Source: Peptococcus simiae (GTDB lineage Bacteria > Bacillota > Peptococcia > Peptococcales > Peptococcaceae). Taken from it: a stretch of DNA of 64,000 nt. The position numbers were made by a program, and so were the translations under genes. Of the stretch, positions 23,841-30,942 are shown in pieces (the stretch's first letter is position 1; each line of letters starts with the position of its first letter). The notes beneath the pieces are model-generated. The model searched no databases. It was not told the origin of the DNA and worked only from the letters and a program-made list of their open reading frames with translations. Location of the stretch: NCBI RefSeq assembly GCF_046097595.1, contig NZ_JBJUVG010000002.1:62001-126000 (forward strand), written 5' to 3'.

Positions 23841-24898
23841 AGCTCATCGACTGGGGCTTGAATAAACTCGTCGGCGAAATCAAGGTTAGCCCTTCTCTCT
23901 GTGTCCGCGCCAGTTCGCCCCAGGCCAGCTGCTCCCTATGTGCCGACATCTGTCCGGAGCGGGGGATCCGGCTCACAGAAGAAGGTCCCCTGGTGCAAAG
24001 TTGTCGAGCTTGTGGCCGCTGTGTCCGGGATTGCCCTGAGCGGGTCTTTACCCTGGATGCCTTTCTCGTGGCCGATTATGTGAACAAAAAGGACCGGATT
24101 GTTATTGGTTGCACCCATGATCCAGGCGAAGCCCGGGTTGACGGACGAATTTCCTGCTTTACCCAGCTAGAGCCGGAGTGGCTGGCGCCTCTTCTTGGGA
24201 AAATGGACCAGCTGGTCCTCTATGTCGACCAAGAAGCCTGCGCAACTTGTGTCAATGATTGGTCTCCGGAAAGCCTGACTGTCCGCCTGGACCGCCTGGC
24301 CATTCCTCATCGGGACCGGCTGGTGATTATTCGGGACCCGGCCGCTTTGAACCAGTTCTTTGACCGCAAGAGGAGCCGGCGGGCCTTTATAGCAGATGGC
24401 TTCCAGTACTTCCAGGAGACAGGGAAAAAGGAGTGGCAGCTCCAACTGGCCCGGTATGTGGCCCAGGATGGTGAAAGGCGGTTGCCTAGGCGGAGCCTGC
24501 TCATTAAACCCTTTCAAGAGGCAGAAGACCTGCCCTTAGACCAGGAATTGCCCTATCGGTCCCTGGGGGCTACAGCCTGTCAGTTTTGCGGCGCCTGCAG
24601 TCAGGTCTGTCCCCATGGGGCCCTCCGCCTTGATGAGGCGGAAGGGGAGGCTCATTTGCTCCATGCCCCTGTCTTATGTAGCCAATGCCATCTCTGCCAG
24701 GATCTTTGTCCTGTTGACGGGTTGCACTGGCAAGCCCCCTTAAAGATTGAGGATATCGCGGCGCCGGCCTGGCGTTCCTTAGCTGCAGTGCGGGGCCAGG
24801 TCTGCAAGCATTGTGGCGAGATCTTTCATGAGTTACCGCTCCAGGACCCACCTATTTGTCGCTTTTGTCGGGCCCGTCAAAGGCCCGGTCAAGTATAA
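23837..24898 (+). CDS. Four-cluster Fe-S protein with zinc-ribbon tail
   Basis: A 353 aa soluble protein rich in cysteine. Two ferredoxin-like clusters lie at the N-terminus (C22, C32, C35, C39 and C56, C59, C62, C66), two more near the C-terminus (C248, C251, C254, C258 and C281, C284, C287, C291), and a CxxC-CxxC pair (C323, C326, C341, C344) suggests a zinc ribbon. The middle (about 87-180) holds C92, C107 and CATC (135-138) in a pattern that loosely recalls MvhD-like electron-transfer proteins. No known enzyme fits. ATG overlaps the kinase stop. Likely a redox or electron-transfer partner of the diiron protein. Confidence 0.8.
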   Translation: MKLIDWGLNKLVGEIKVSPSLCVRASSPQASCSLCADICPERGIRLTEEGPLVQSCRACGRCVRDCPERVFTLDAFLVADYVNKKDRIVIGCTHDPGEARVDGRISCFTQLEPEWLAPLLGKMDQLVLYVDQEACATCVNDWSPESLTVRLDRLAIPHRDRLVIIRDPAALNQFFDRKRSRRAFIADGFQYFQETGKKEWQLQLARYVAQDGERRLPRRSLLIKPFQEAEDLPLDQELPYRSLGATACQFCGACSQVCPHGALRLDEAEGEAHLLHAPVLCSQCHLCQDLCPVDGLHWQAPLKIEDIAAPAWRSLAAVRGQVCKHCGEIFHELPLQDPPICRFCRARQRPGQV

Positions 24899-24899
24899 G

Positions 24900-24940
24900 A
24901 TAAATAAAGGCCCAGCTAAAAGCTGGGCCTTTATTTATAG
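24900..24940. terminator. Bidirectional terminator between the Fe-S gene and yebC
   Basis: Near-perfect palindrome centred on CCCAGCT-AAA-AGCTGGG (24911-24927), flanked by AATAAAGG and CCTTTATT, so each strand ends in a U-rich run. It serves both convergent transcription units. Confidence 0.85.
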
Positions 24941-24980
24941 TAGATGGTTGACTTGAGCGCCGTTGGCGCTTTAGGAGCAT

Positions 24981-25694
24981 TTATTCAGCGTTGGTATAGA
25001 CATTTTGGACATCGTCATCGGCTTCCAGATCATTGACCAGTTTGGCGACCTTGGCAGCGATGTCTTCTTCGGTTTTAACGACGGTCATCGGGAGCATGCT
25101 GATATCACTGGTGATAACTGAGGCGCCGGCTTCCCGGCAGGCTTCTAAGACAGCCGAAAAATCTTCCGGACCGGTGATGACTTCATAGTGGTCGGCTTCG
25201 ACAATGAAGTCTTCTGCGCCGGCTTCTAAGACCAAGTCCATCAGTTCTTCTTCGCCAAGGGCTGTTTCAGCCCGGTCGATGCCGATGGCCCCCTTGCGTT
25301 CAAATAAAAAGGCAACACAGCCATTGGTCCCAAGGTTACCGCCATTCTTATCCAGCAGGTGGCGGACATTACCGGCGGTTCGGTTTTTATTATCGGTCAG
25401 ACAGTCAATCATCACCGCAACACCGCCGGGGCCGTAACCTTCATAGGTGATGTGCTCATAGTTATCGGAATCGGTATCGCCGGTTCCTTTTTTTATGGCC
25501 CGCTGTATGTTATCATTAGGCATATTATCAGCTTTGGCCTTATCAATGGCTAACTTCAGGGTTGCGTTATAAGCCGGGTCACCACCACCCATGCGGGCAG
25601 CAACGCTGATGTTGCGCGCATGTTTGGTAAAACTGGCAGACCTTTGGCTGTCCATTTTATTCTTCTTTCCTTCGATGTTATGTATACGACCCAT
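24981..25694 (-). CDS. YebC/PmpR-family protein (probable transcriptional or translation regulator)
   Basis: A 237 aa member of the YebC/TACO1 family. The start GRIHNIEGKKNKMDSQRS, the segment NATLKLAIDKAKADNMPNDNIQRAIKKG, and YEGYGPGGVAV are the family core. Family members have been described as DNA-binding regulators and, more recently, as translation factors; sequence does not decide. Encoded on the minus strand, convergent with the Fe-S gene, with its own promoter at 25729-25757. Confidence 0.95.
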   Translation of the reverse strand: MGRIHNIEGKKNKMDSQRSASFTKHARNISVAARMGGGDPAYNATLKLAIDKAKADNMPNDNIQRAIKKGTGDTDSDNYEHITYEGYGPGGVAVMIDCLTDNKNRTAGNVRHLLDKNGGNLGTNGCVAFLFERKGAIGIDRAETALGEEELMDLVLEAGAEDFIVEADHYEVITGPEDFSAVLEACREAGASVITSDISMLPMTVVKTEEDIAAKVAKLVNDLEADDDVQNVYTNAE

Positions 25695-25728
25695 TAAAAT
25701 CCCCTTTTCTTATTAAACTAGCAGTAAA

Positions 25729-25757
25729 ATTATAGCAGGTTGATATGCATCTTTCAA
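25729..25757 (-). promoter_or_regulatory. Sigma-A promoter for yebC
   Basis: On the minus strand, TTGAAA (25752-25757) and TATAAT (25729-25734) are 17 bases apart, with a TG before the -10 (extended). It points toward the yebC start at 25694. Confidence 0.75.
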
Positions 25758-25782
25758 GAAAAGCGAGGTCTGGAGTGAAAAT

Positions 25783-26322
25783 ATGATTGTATTTGAAAAA
25801 GTGAGTCAAAAGCAGTTTGTAGCCGACTGGGTAGATCAACAAGAAGACAGGGAGGCCCTAGAGCAGGTGTATGACCAGATTCACTTGCCCAAGCGGGCAA
25901 CGGCAGGCAGCGCCGGCTATGACTTTTACCTACCTGCTGACCTGATCCTGGCGCCAGGGGAGAGTATCTGTATCCCGACCGGTATCCGGGTCCGGATGCC
26001 GGCCGGGGTCGTTCTTTTACTGATGCCCCGGAGCGGCTTGGGGACCCGCTACCGGCTGCAACTGGCCAATACCATCGGGGTCATAGACAGTGACTACTAT
26101 GGCGCCTTAAATGAAGGCCACATCCAGGCTACGCTGACCAATGACAGCAAGGAGGGGAAAGTCTTGACCCTGGCAGCCGGGGACCGCTTTATGCAGGGCA
26201 TCTTTATGCCCTACCTCCTTTGTGATGATGACCAGGCCGAGACCGGCCAGCGGCTGGGCGGTTTGGGCAGTACCGACCAGGCACCAAGTGGCCAGGACGG
26301 TAGCCAGGGCGCGGGCTTGTAG
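25783..26322 (+). CDS. dut: dUTP diphosphatase (trimeric dUTPase family)
   Basis: Hydrolyses dUTP to dUMP and pyrophosphate. Seen in order: motif 1 AGYDFYLP (about residue 45), motif 2 PRSGLG, motif 3 GVIDSDYYG with the catalytic aspartate, and motif 5 RLGGLGSTD near the C-terminus. A 35-residue N-terminal extension (MIVFEKVSQKQFVAD) and a short glycine-rich C-terminal tail are unusual, giving 179 aa against the usual 145-155. In motif 5 the common FGSTG is LGSTD. The call is firm for family; activity on dUTP versus dCTP is likely but not proven. Confidence 0.88.
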   Translation: MIVFEKVSQKQFVADWVDQQEDREALEQVYDQIHLPKRATAGSAGYDFYLPADLILAPGESICIPTGIRVRMPAGVVLLLMPRSGLGTRYRLQLANTIGVIDSDYYGALNEGHIQATLTNDSKEGKVLTLAAGDRFMQGIFMPYLLCDDDQAETGQRLGGLGSTDQAPSGQDGSQGAGL

Positions 26323-26380
26323 TGGTTTAGCTGCTACCTCAATTTCTATCAAAATAAAGGGAGCTGACAAGGAAAAAAGC

Positions 26381-26409
26381 TTGACAGCTGCCGGGATCCT
26401 TGTTATCAT
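26381..26409 (+). promoter_or_regulatory. Sigma-A promoter for ylxM-ffh-rpsP operon
   Basis: Consensus TTGACA at 26381-26386 and TATCAT at 26404-26409, 17 bases apart. The -35 box lies inside an inverted repeat (26362-26371 with 26380-26389). Confidence 0.8.
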
Positions 26410-26448
26410 ACCAAAGGTGTCAAGGAGAATGGATTGACAGGTGATAGT

Positions 26449-26814
26449 ATGCGTGAAAGTCTAGGCCATTTGACTTATATCACACAGTTATTTGATTTAT
26501 ATTCCAATTTATTAACCAAGCATCAACGACATGTTTTTGCTTTATACAATGAAGAAGACCTTTCATTAGCCGAAATTGCCGAAACCACCCAAACCTCTCG
26601 TCAGGCGGTCCACAATACCCTCCAACGGGTAGAAGGGCTACTTGATGAATATGAAGATAAGCTGGGACTGGCCAAAAAAGAGGGCTTGCAACAAGCTTAT
26701 TTCAACCGGCTCCAAGAGCTGGTTGAAGGGTTGGCAGCAGGTGATCGCAAGCACCTGGATGAGGCAATGGAGATACTTTCAATTTTGAAAGGGGGCCAAA
26801 ACGATGGCATTTGA
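26449..26814 (+). CDS. ylxM: YlxM/p13-like helix-turn-helix protein
   Basis: A 121 aa protein with a sigma-4-like helix-turn-helix (LSLAEIAETTQTSRQAVHN, about 35-55). YlxM sits next to ffh in many Bacillota and binds the signal recognition particle in the streptococcal homologue. ATG 26449 has AGGTGAT upstream; TTG 26434, better spaced from AAGGAG, would add five residues and is a fair alternative. It overlaps ffh by 11 bases. Confidence 0.92.
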   Translation: MRESLGHLTYITQLFDLYSNLLTKHQRHVFALYNEEDLSLAEIAETTQTSRQAVHNTLQRVEGLLDEYEDKLGLAKKEGLQQAYFNRLQELVEGLAAGDRKHLDEAMEILSILKGGQNDGI

Positions 26815-28150
26815 CGGATTAGCAGACCGCCTGCAGGATGTTTTTGCAAAAATTACCGGCAAGGGTAAAATCAGCGAAGCCGACTTAAAAGAAGTCCTAA
26901 AAGAAGTGCGCTTGGCCTTGCTGGAAGCAGACGTCAACTATAAAGTGGTCAAATCTTTTGTGGCCCACATTAAAGACCGGGCCTTAGGGAGCGAGGTCAT
27001 GGAAAGCCTGACCCCGGGCCAACAGGTGGTCAAAATTGTCCATGACGAGCTGACCCAATTGATGGGCGGGGAGCAGGAAAAGCTGAAGATTGCCTCTAAA
27101 CCGCCAACGGTCATTATGATGGTCGGTTTACAGGGGTCCGGTAAAACCACTACCTCCGGGAAATTAGCCCGCTACCTGCGGGATAAGCTGAAGAAACGGC
27201 CCCTCCTCGTGGCCTGTGACGTTTACCGTCCGGCAGCGGTTAAACAATTAGAAGTCCTGGGCGAACAATTGGAGATTCCTGTTTACTCTGAGGGAACTGA
27301 TGAAAACCCGGTAGAAATTGCACAAAGAGCCCTTGTCCATGCCGGTAACCATAATAATGACATTGTCATTCTGGATACCGCCGGGCGCCTCCATATTGAT
27401 GAAGCCCTGATGGGCGAACTCTCTGCCATCCAAGAGGAGGTAGAGCCGACGGAAATTCTCCTGGTCATCGATGCCATGACCGGGCAAGACGCCGTCAGCG
27501 TCGCAGAGGGATTTAACGCAACCCTGGGCATTAGCGGCCTGGTTCTGACCAAACTGGACGGCGACACCCGCGGGGGCGCAGCCCTTTCTGTTAAAGAAGT
27601 CACCGGCTGTCCGATTAAGTTCATCGGGATGGGGGAAAAGCTGGATGCTCTTGAGCCCTTCCATCCGGACCGAATGGCTAATCGGATCCTGGGCATGGGG
27701 GATGTCTTGACCCTCATCGATAAGGCCCAGGAGGCCTTTGACGAAGACCAGGCCAAGAAAATCCAAGAGCGGATCATCAACCAATCCTTTACCTTGGATG
27801 ACTACCTGGACCAGATGGCCCAAATGCAACAGATGGGCGATATGGACTCTATTTTAGAAATGGTCCCCGGCCTCAATAAAAAGGCCTTGAAAAATGTTAA
27901 AATTGACGCCAGAGAAATGGATCGGAGCAAGGCTGTCATCCTTTCCATGACCAAGGCTGAGCGGCAGAACCCCAAGATTATCAATGGGAGTCGCCGCAAA
28001 CGTATTGCAGCCGGCGCCGGTGTCCGCGTCCAAGACGTTAACCGGCTCTTAAAGCAATTTGACCAATCGCAAACCATGATGAAACAATTAACCCAAATGG
28101 CCGGCGGCAAAGGCGGCAAAAAGAAACGCCTGCCCTTTTTCGGCCTGTAA
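26804..28150 (+). CDS. ffh: Signal recognition particle protein Ffh
   Basis: GTPase that targets ribosomes making membrane proteins to FtsY. The 448 aa protein has the N domain (1-90), GTPase motifs GLQGSGKTTT (108-117), DTAGR and TKLDGD, and the methionine-rich M domain (from about 320) with LDDYLDQMAQMQQMG that binds 4.5S RNA. The C-terminus is basic. Starts inside ylxM; rpsP follows 23 bases later with an AGGAGGTGAG ribosome site. Confidence 0.99.
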   Translation: MAFDGLADRLQDVFAKITGKGKISEADLKEVLKEVRLALLEADVNYKVVKSFVAHIKDRALGSEVMESLTPGQQVVKIVHDELTQLMGGEQEKLKIASKPPTVIMMVGLQGSGKTTTSGKLARYLRDKLKKRPLLVACDVYRPAAVKQLEVLGEQLEIPVYSEGTDENPVEIAQRALVHAGNHNNDIVILDTAGRLHIDEALMGELSAIQEEVEPTEILLVIDAMTGQDAVSVAEGFNATLGISGLVLTKLDGDTRGGAALSVKEVTGCPIKFIGMGEKLDALEPFHPDRMANRILGMGDVLTLIDKAQEAFDEDQAKKIQERIINQSFTLDDYLDQMAQMQQMGDMDSILEMVPGLNKKALKNVKIDAREMDRSKAVILSMTKAERQNPKIINGSRRKRIAAGAGVRVQDVNRLLKQFDQSQTMMKQLTQMAGGKGGKKKRLPFFGL

Positions 28151-28173
28151 TCTCGCATAGGAGGTGAGTAGGA

Positions 28174-28425
28174 ATGGCAACAAAAATCAGATTAAAACGG
28201 ATGGGCGCTAAAAAGAAACCTTTTTATCGTATTGTTGTAGCTGATAGCCGGGCACCGCGTGACGGTCGCTTCATCGAAGAAATCGGTTATTATGACCCCA
28301 ACAAGAACCCCGCTGACATTAAAGTTGACGCTGAGAAAGCACAAAAATGGCTTTCCACCGGTGCACAACCGTCTGACACCGTACGTAGCTTATTTAAAAA
28401 AGTTGGCGTTAAGAAAAACGCTTAA
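28174..28425 (+). CDS. rpsP: 30S ribosomal protein S16
   Basis: Typical 83 aa S16: IRLKRMGAKKKPFYRIVVAD at the N-terminus, then DGRFIEEIGYYDPNKNP. Highly biased codons fit a ribosomal protein. Sits between ffh and the KH-domain gene, a standard order. Assembly protein of the 30S body. Confidence 0.99.
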   Translation: MATKIRLKRMGAKKKPFYRIVVADSRAPRDGRFIEEIGYYDPNKNPADIKVDAEKAQKWLSTGAQPSDTVRSLFKKVGVKKNA

Positions 28426-28437
28426 GGAGTGGGAGCC

Positions 28438-28668
28438 ATGGAAGCACTGGTCAAACACCTGGTGCAAGCACTGGTTGATCAACCAGATAAGGTGGACGTC
28501 TCTATAGAAGAAAACGATACCACTGTTCAGGTGACTGTACAGGTCGCTAGCGAAGATATGGGCAAGATTATCGGTAAACAAGGCCGGATTGCCAATGCTT
28601 TGCGCACAGTGCTCAAAGCAGTCGGCGCCCGTATGCATAAAAAAGTTTACGTAGAAATTGTAGAATAA
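28438..28668 (+). CDS. khpA: KH-domain RNA-binding protein (YlqC/KhpA type)
   Basis: A 76 aa protein with one KH domain; the GxxG loop is GKQG in MGKIIGKQGRIANALR (about 42-58). KhpA pairs with KhpB in other Bacillota and binds many RNAs. ATG 28438 has AGGAG eight bases upstream; a GTG at 28429 inside the ribosome site is unlikely. Between rpsP and ylqD, as usual. Confidence 0.94.
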   Translation: MEALVKHLVQALVDQPDKVDVSIEENDTTVQVTVQVASEDMGKIIGKQGRIANALRTVLKAVGARMHKKVYVEIVE

Positions 28669-28672
28669 CTTG

Positions 28673-28706
28673 AATCCGGAAGCCCGTTGGGATTCCGGAT
28701 TTTTTA
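28673..28706 (+). terminator. Hairpin terminator between khpA and ylqD
   Basis: Stem AATCCGGAA (28673-28681) with TTCCGGATT (28693-28701), then six T. The ylqD ribosome site AAAGGAG follows at once, so readthrough or a second promoter must feed ylqD-rimM-trmD. Confidence 0.75.
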
Positions 28707-28720
28707 GAAAGGAGATTCCT

Positions 28721-29143
28721 ATGGACGCAAATAAATTAACCGTTATGGGCAAAGTGACTTACAAGCAAGTCGTTACCCAGGCTTATAAGGATAAGGCCCT
28801 GGCTGAAGTGGATGAGCAAATCAAGCAAATTGATGACGAGCTCGCCAACTTTGACAAGCAAATGGACAAGACCATGACGGAGCTCACCCTCAAAGCCCAC
28901 CCCCAAGTAGAACAACTGCGTCAGCAATTTAATATGGAACGTCAAAAAATTGCCGTTTACCGCGAGCAAATGGAAGCCAGCAAGGCAGCGGTAGATGCCC
29001 TCCAAGAAGGGGAAGAAGTGACCGCCGGGGAAGGTAACTTTGTCACTGAACTGGTCGAAGGGGAGGCCTTCAACCTCAACTTAAACCGTGAAATCGTCGT
29101 TAAAGATGATATCGTTGTCAAAATCCGTCAAATCAATGGCTAA
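28721..29143 (+). CDS. YlqD-like protein
   Basis: A 140 aa, highly charged protein with a probable coiled coil (about 25-95, DEQIKQIDDELANFDKQMD) and a C-terminal beta-rich part (EIVVKDDIVVKIRQING). Resembles YlqD, found between ylqC and rimM in Bacillus. Function unknown. ATG 28721 follows AAAGGAG. Its last 8 bases overlap rimM. Confidence 0.8.
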   Translation: MDANKLTVMGKVTYKQVVTQAYKDKALAEVDEQIKQIDDELANFDKQMDKTMTELTLKAHPQVEQLRQQFNMERQKIAVYREQMEASKAAVDALQEGEEVTAGEGNFVTELVEGEAFNLNLNREIVVKDDIVVKIRQING

Positions 29144-29639
29144 GACAATCTTGATTGGACGGATCCAGGGGGCCCATGGGGTCCAGGGGGAGCTGAAAAT
29201 TCAGCCCCTCTGTGATGACCCTCACCGGTTTTCGGACCTGGAGGAAATCATCCTGACCAAGGGTAACCGCAGCATGACCCATGCCATTGACCAGGTCCGC
29301 TACCATAAGGGTAGCGTCCTCCTTGTCTTGGCTGATGTAGAAGACCGGACGGCGGCTGAACTACTGAAGGGCTACGAGTGCCATATTCCTTTGGCCTTAA
29401 GGCGTCCTCTGCCGCCGGACCGCTTTTATATCGAGGACTTAATTGGCCTGGATGTCTACCAGGATGATGAGCACCTGGGCCAGGTCAAAGAAGTTCTCCA
29501 GCCCGGCGCCAATGATGTTTATGTGGTCCAGGGGGCAGAGGAGGTCATCTATGTGCCGGCTTTAAAAGAAGTGGTTCGCCAGGTGGACTTGGCCGCCGGC
29601 CGGATGGACGTTGACCTGCCCAAGGGCTTGAGGGACTAG
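29136..29639 (+). CDS. rimM: Ribosome maturation factor RimM
   Basis: A 167 aa protein with an N-terminal RimM domain (GRIQGAHGVQGELKIQPL) and a C-terminal PRC barrel (FYIEDLIGLDVYQDDEHLGQVKEV). It helps assemble the 30S head around S19. ATG 29136 overlaps the ylqD stop and lacks a clear ribosome site, so it probably depends on coupled translation. trmD starts 4 bases after the stop. Confidence 0.97.
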   Translation: MAKTILIGRIQGAHGVQGELKIQPLCDDPHRFSDLEEIILTKGNRSMTHAIDQVRYHKGSVLLVLADVEDRTAAELLKGYECHIPLALRRPLPPDRFYIEDLIGLDVYQDDEHLGQVKEVLQPGANDVYVVQGAEEVIYVPALKEVVRQVDLAAGRMDVDLPKGLRD

Positions 29640-29643
29640 GCCG

Positions 29644-30384
29644 ATGAAGATACGCATTTTTTCCTTATTCCCTGAAATGTTTGAAGGTCCCCTAACCGCC
29701 AGTCTTTTAGGTAAGGCCTGTGATAAGGGGATCCTTTCTATAGAAGTTGTGAACTTCAGGGACTATGCCCTGGATAAACACCGGCATGTGGATGATACCC
29801 CCTATGGCGGCGGCCAGGGGATGGTTTTAATGCCCCAGCCCCTGGTCGATGCCCTGGAAGACCATGCGCCGGATTCCGCCAATAGTGAGGTCATCCTCTT
29901 ATCACCCCAGGGTAAGCCCTTTAGCCAGGCAGATGCCGTCCGTTTATCCAAGCGGGAGGACCTGGCCTTTGTTTGTGGCCACTACGAGGGCTTTGATGAG
30001 CGGATTCGCCATTTTGTGGACAGTGAGTATTCCATTGGTGACTATGTTCTGACCGGTGGCGAGTTGCCGGCCATGGTTATGATTGACACCATTGCCCGGC
30101 TGATCCCCGGGGTCATCAAGGAGCAGGCCTCCTATGAAGAGGACTCTTTTTTCCAGGGGCTCCTGGAATATCCCCAGTATACCAAGCCAAGAGACTACCG
30201 GGGGATGGAGGTGCCTGAAGTTCTCCTGTCCGGCCACCATGCCAATATCCGGCGTTGGCAAAAAAAAGAAGCCCTTCGCCGGACCTGGCAGCGGCGGCCG
30301 GACTTGCTGGAGGGCTACCCTTTTTCAGCTGAAGAAGAGGCCCTCCTGCAGGCGGTTCAAGATGAAGAAGGCTCGAATGAGTAG
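29644..30384 (+). CDS. trmD: tRNA (guanine-N1-)-methyltransferase TrmD
   Basis: Makes m1G37 in tRNAs to prevent frameshifting. The 246 aa product has the start KIRIFSLFPEMFEG, YGGGQGMVLMPQPL, and the trefoil-knot SAM site SIGDYVLTGGELPAM. The C-terminus is KKEALRRTWQRRPDLL. In many Bacillota rplS follows, but here a terminator and a convergent operon do. Confidence 0.99.
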   Translation: MKIRIFSLFPEMFEGPLTASLLGKACDKGILSIEVVNFRDYALDKHRHVDDTPYGGGQGMVLMPQPLVDALEDHAPDSANSEVILLSPQGKPFSQADAVRLSKREDLAFVCGHYEGFDERIRHFVDSEYSIGDYVLTGGELPAMVMIDTIARLIPGVIKEQASYEEDSFFQGLLEYPQYTKPRDYRGMEVPEVLLSGHHANIRRWQKKEALRRTWQRRPDLLEGYPFSAEEEALLQAVQDEEGSNE

Positions 30385-30392
30385 AGATAAGT

Positions 30393-30445
30393 ATACCCCG
30401 GCAGTTTGTCCTCAGGGACAGGTGCCGGGGTATTTGTTTATTTAT
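30393..30445 (+). terminator. Terminator after trmD
   Basis: Long hairpin, outer stem ATACCCCGGCA (30393-30403) with TGCCGGGGTAT (30423-30433) and inner TGTCC/GGGACA, followed by TTGTTTATTTATT. Lies between convergent trmD and ribH; the T-rich side faces trmD. Confidence 0.8.
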
Positions 30446-30471
30446 TAATTGGTGCTGGCTCAATATCTAGT

Positions 30472-30933
30472 TTAGATTTGCTTGTATAAATCCATCATTT
30501 CCAGGGCGCCGACCGCTGCATCGTAACCCTTGTTGCCGGCCTTGCTCCCGGCCCGTTCAATGGCCTGGGCGATGGAGTCGGTTGTCAGGACCCCAAACAT
30601 GACCGGGCACTTGGCTGTCATGGATAGGGCGGCAATCCCCTTGGAAACTTCTGCACAGACATAGTCAAAGTGGGGGGTGGCCCCGCGAATGACAGCACCG
30701 AGGCAAATAACAGCATCATACTTGTCGCTTAAGGCAACTCGCTGGGCGACAGAGGGGATTTCAAAGGCCCCGGGCACCCAGAATAAGTCAATCTGGTCGC
30801 TGGCAATGCCGTGACGGGTTAGGGCGTCTTCAGCCCCGCCAATTAATTTATTGACGATGAGCTCATTAAAACGGGAAGCGACAATGGCGATTTTTTCGTC
30901 TTGACCGACTAAGTGACCGTTGATAATACGCAT
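30472..30933 (-). CDS. ribH: 6,7-dimethyl-8-ribityllumazine synthase RibH
   Basis: Condenses 5-amino-6-ribitylaminouracil with dihydroxybutanone phosphate. The 153 aa product has the family core IAIVASRFNELIV, FWVPGAFEIP, and the catalytic histidine region RGATPHFDYVC. Final gene of the minus-strand rib operon, 9 bases after ribBA. Confidence 0.98.
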   Translation of the reverse strand: MRIINGHLVGQDEKIAIVASRFNELIVNKLIGGAEDALTRHGIASDQIDLFWVPGAFEIPSVAQRVALSDKYDAVICLGAVIRGATPHFDYVCAEVSKGIAALSMTAKCPVMFGVLTTDSIAQAIERAGSKAGNKGYDAAVGALEMMDLYKQI

Positions 30934-30942
30934 AATATCCTC

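Noticed and set aside
27248..27829. Minus-strand open frames of 193 and 165 codons inside ffh
   Set aside because: Antisense shadows caused by the codon bias of ffh.
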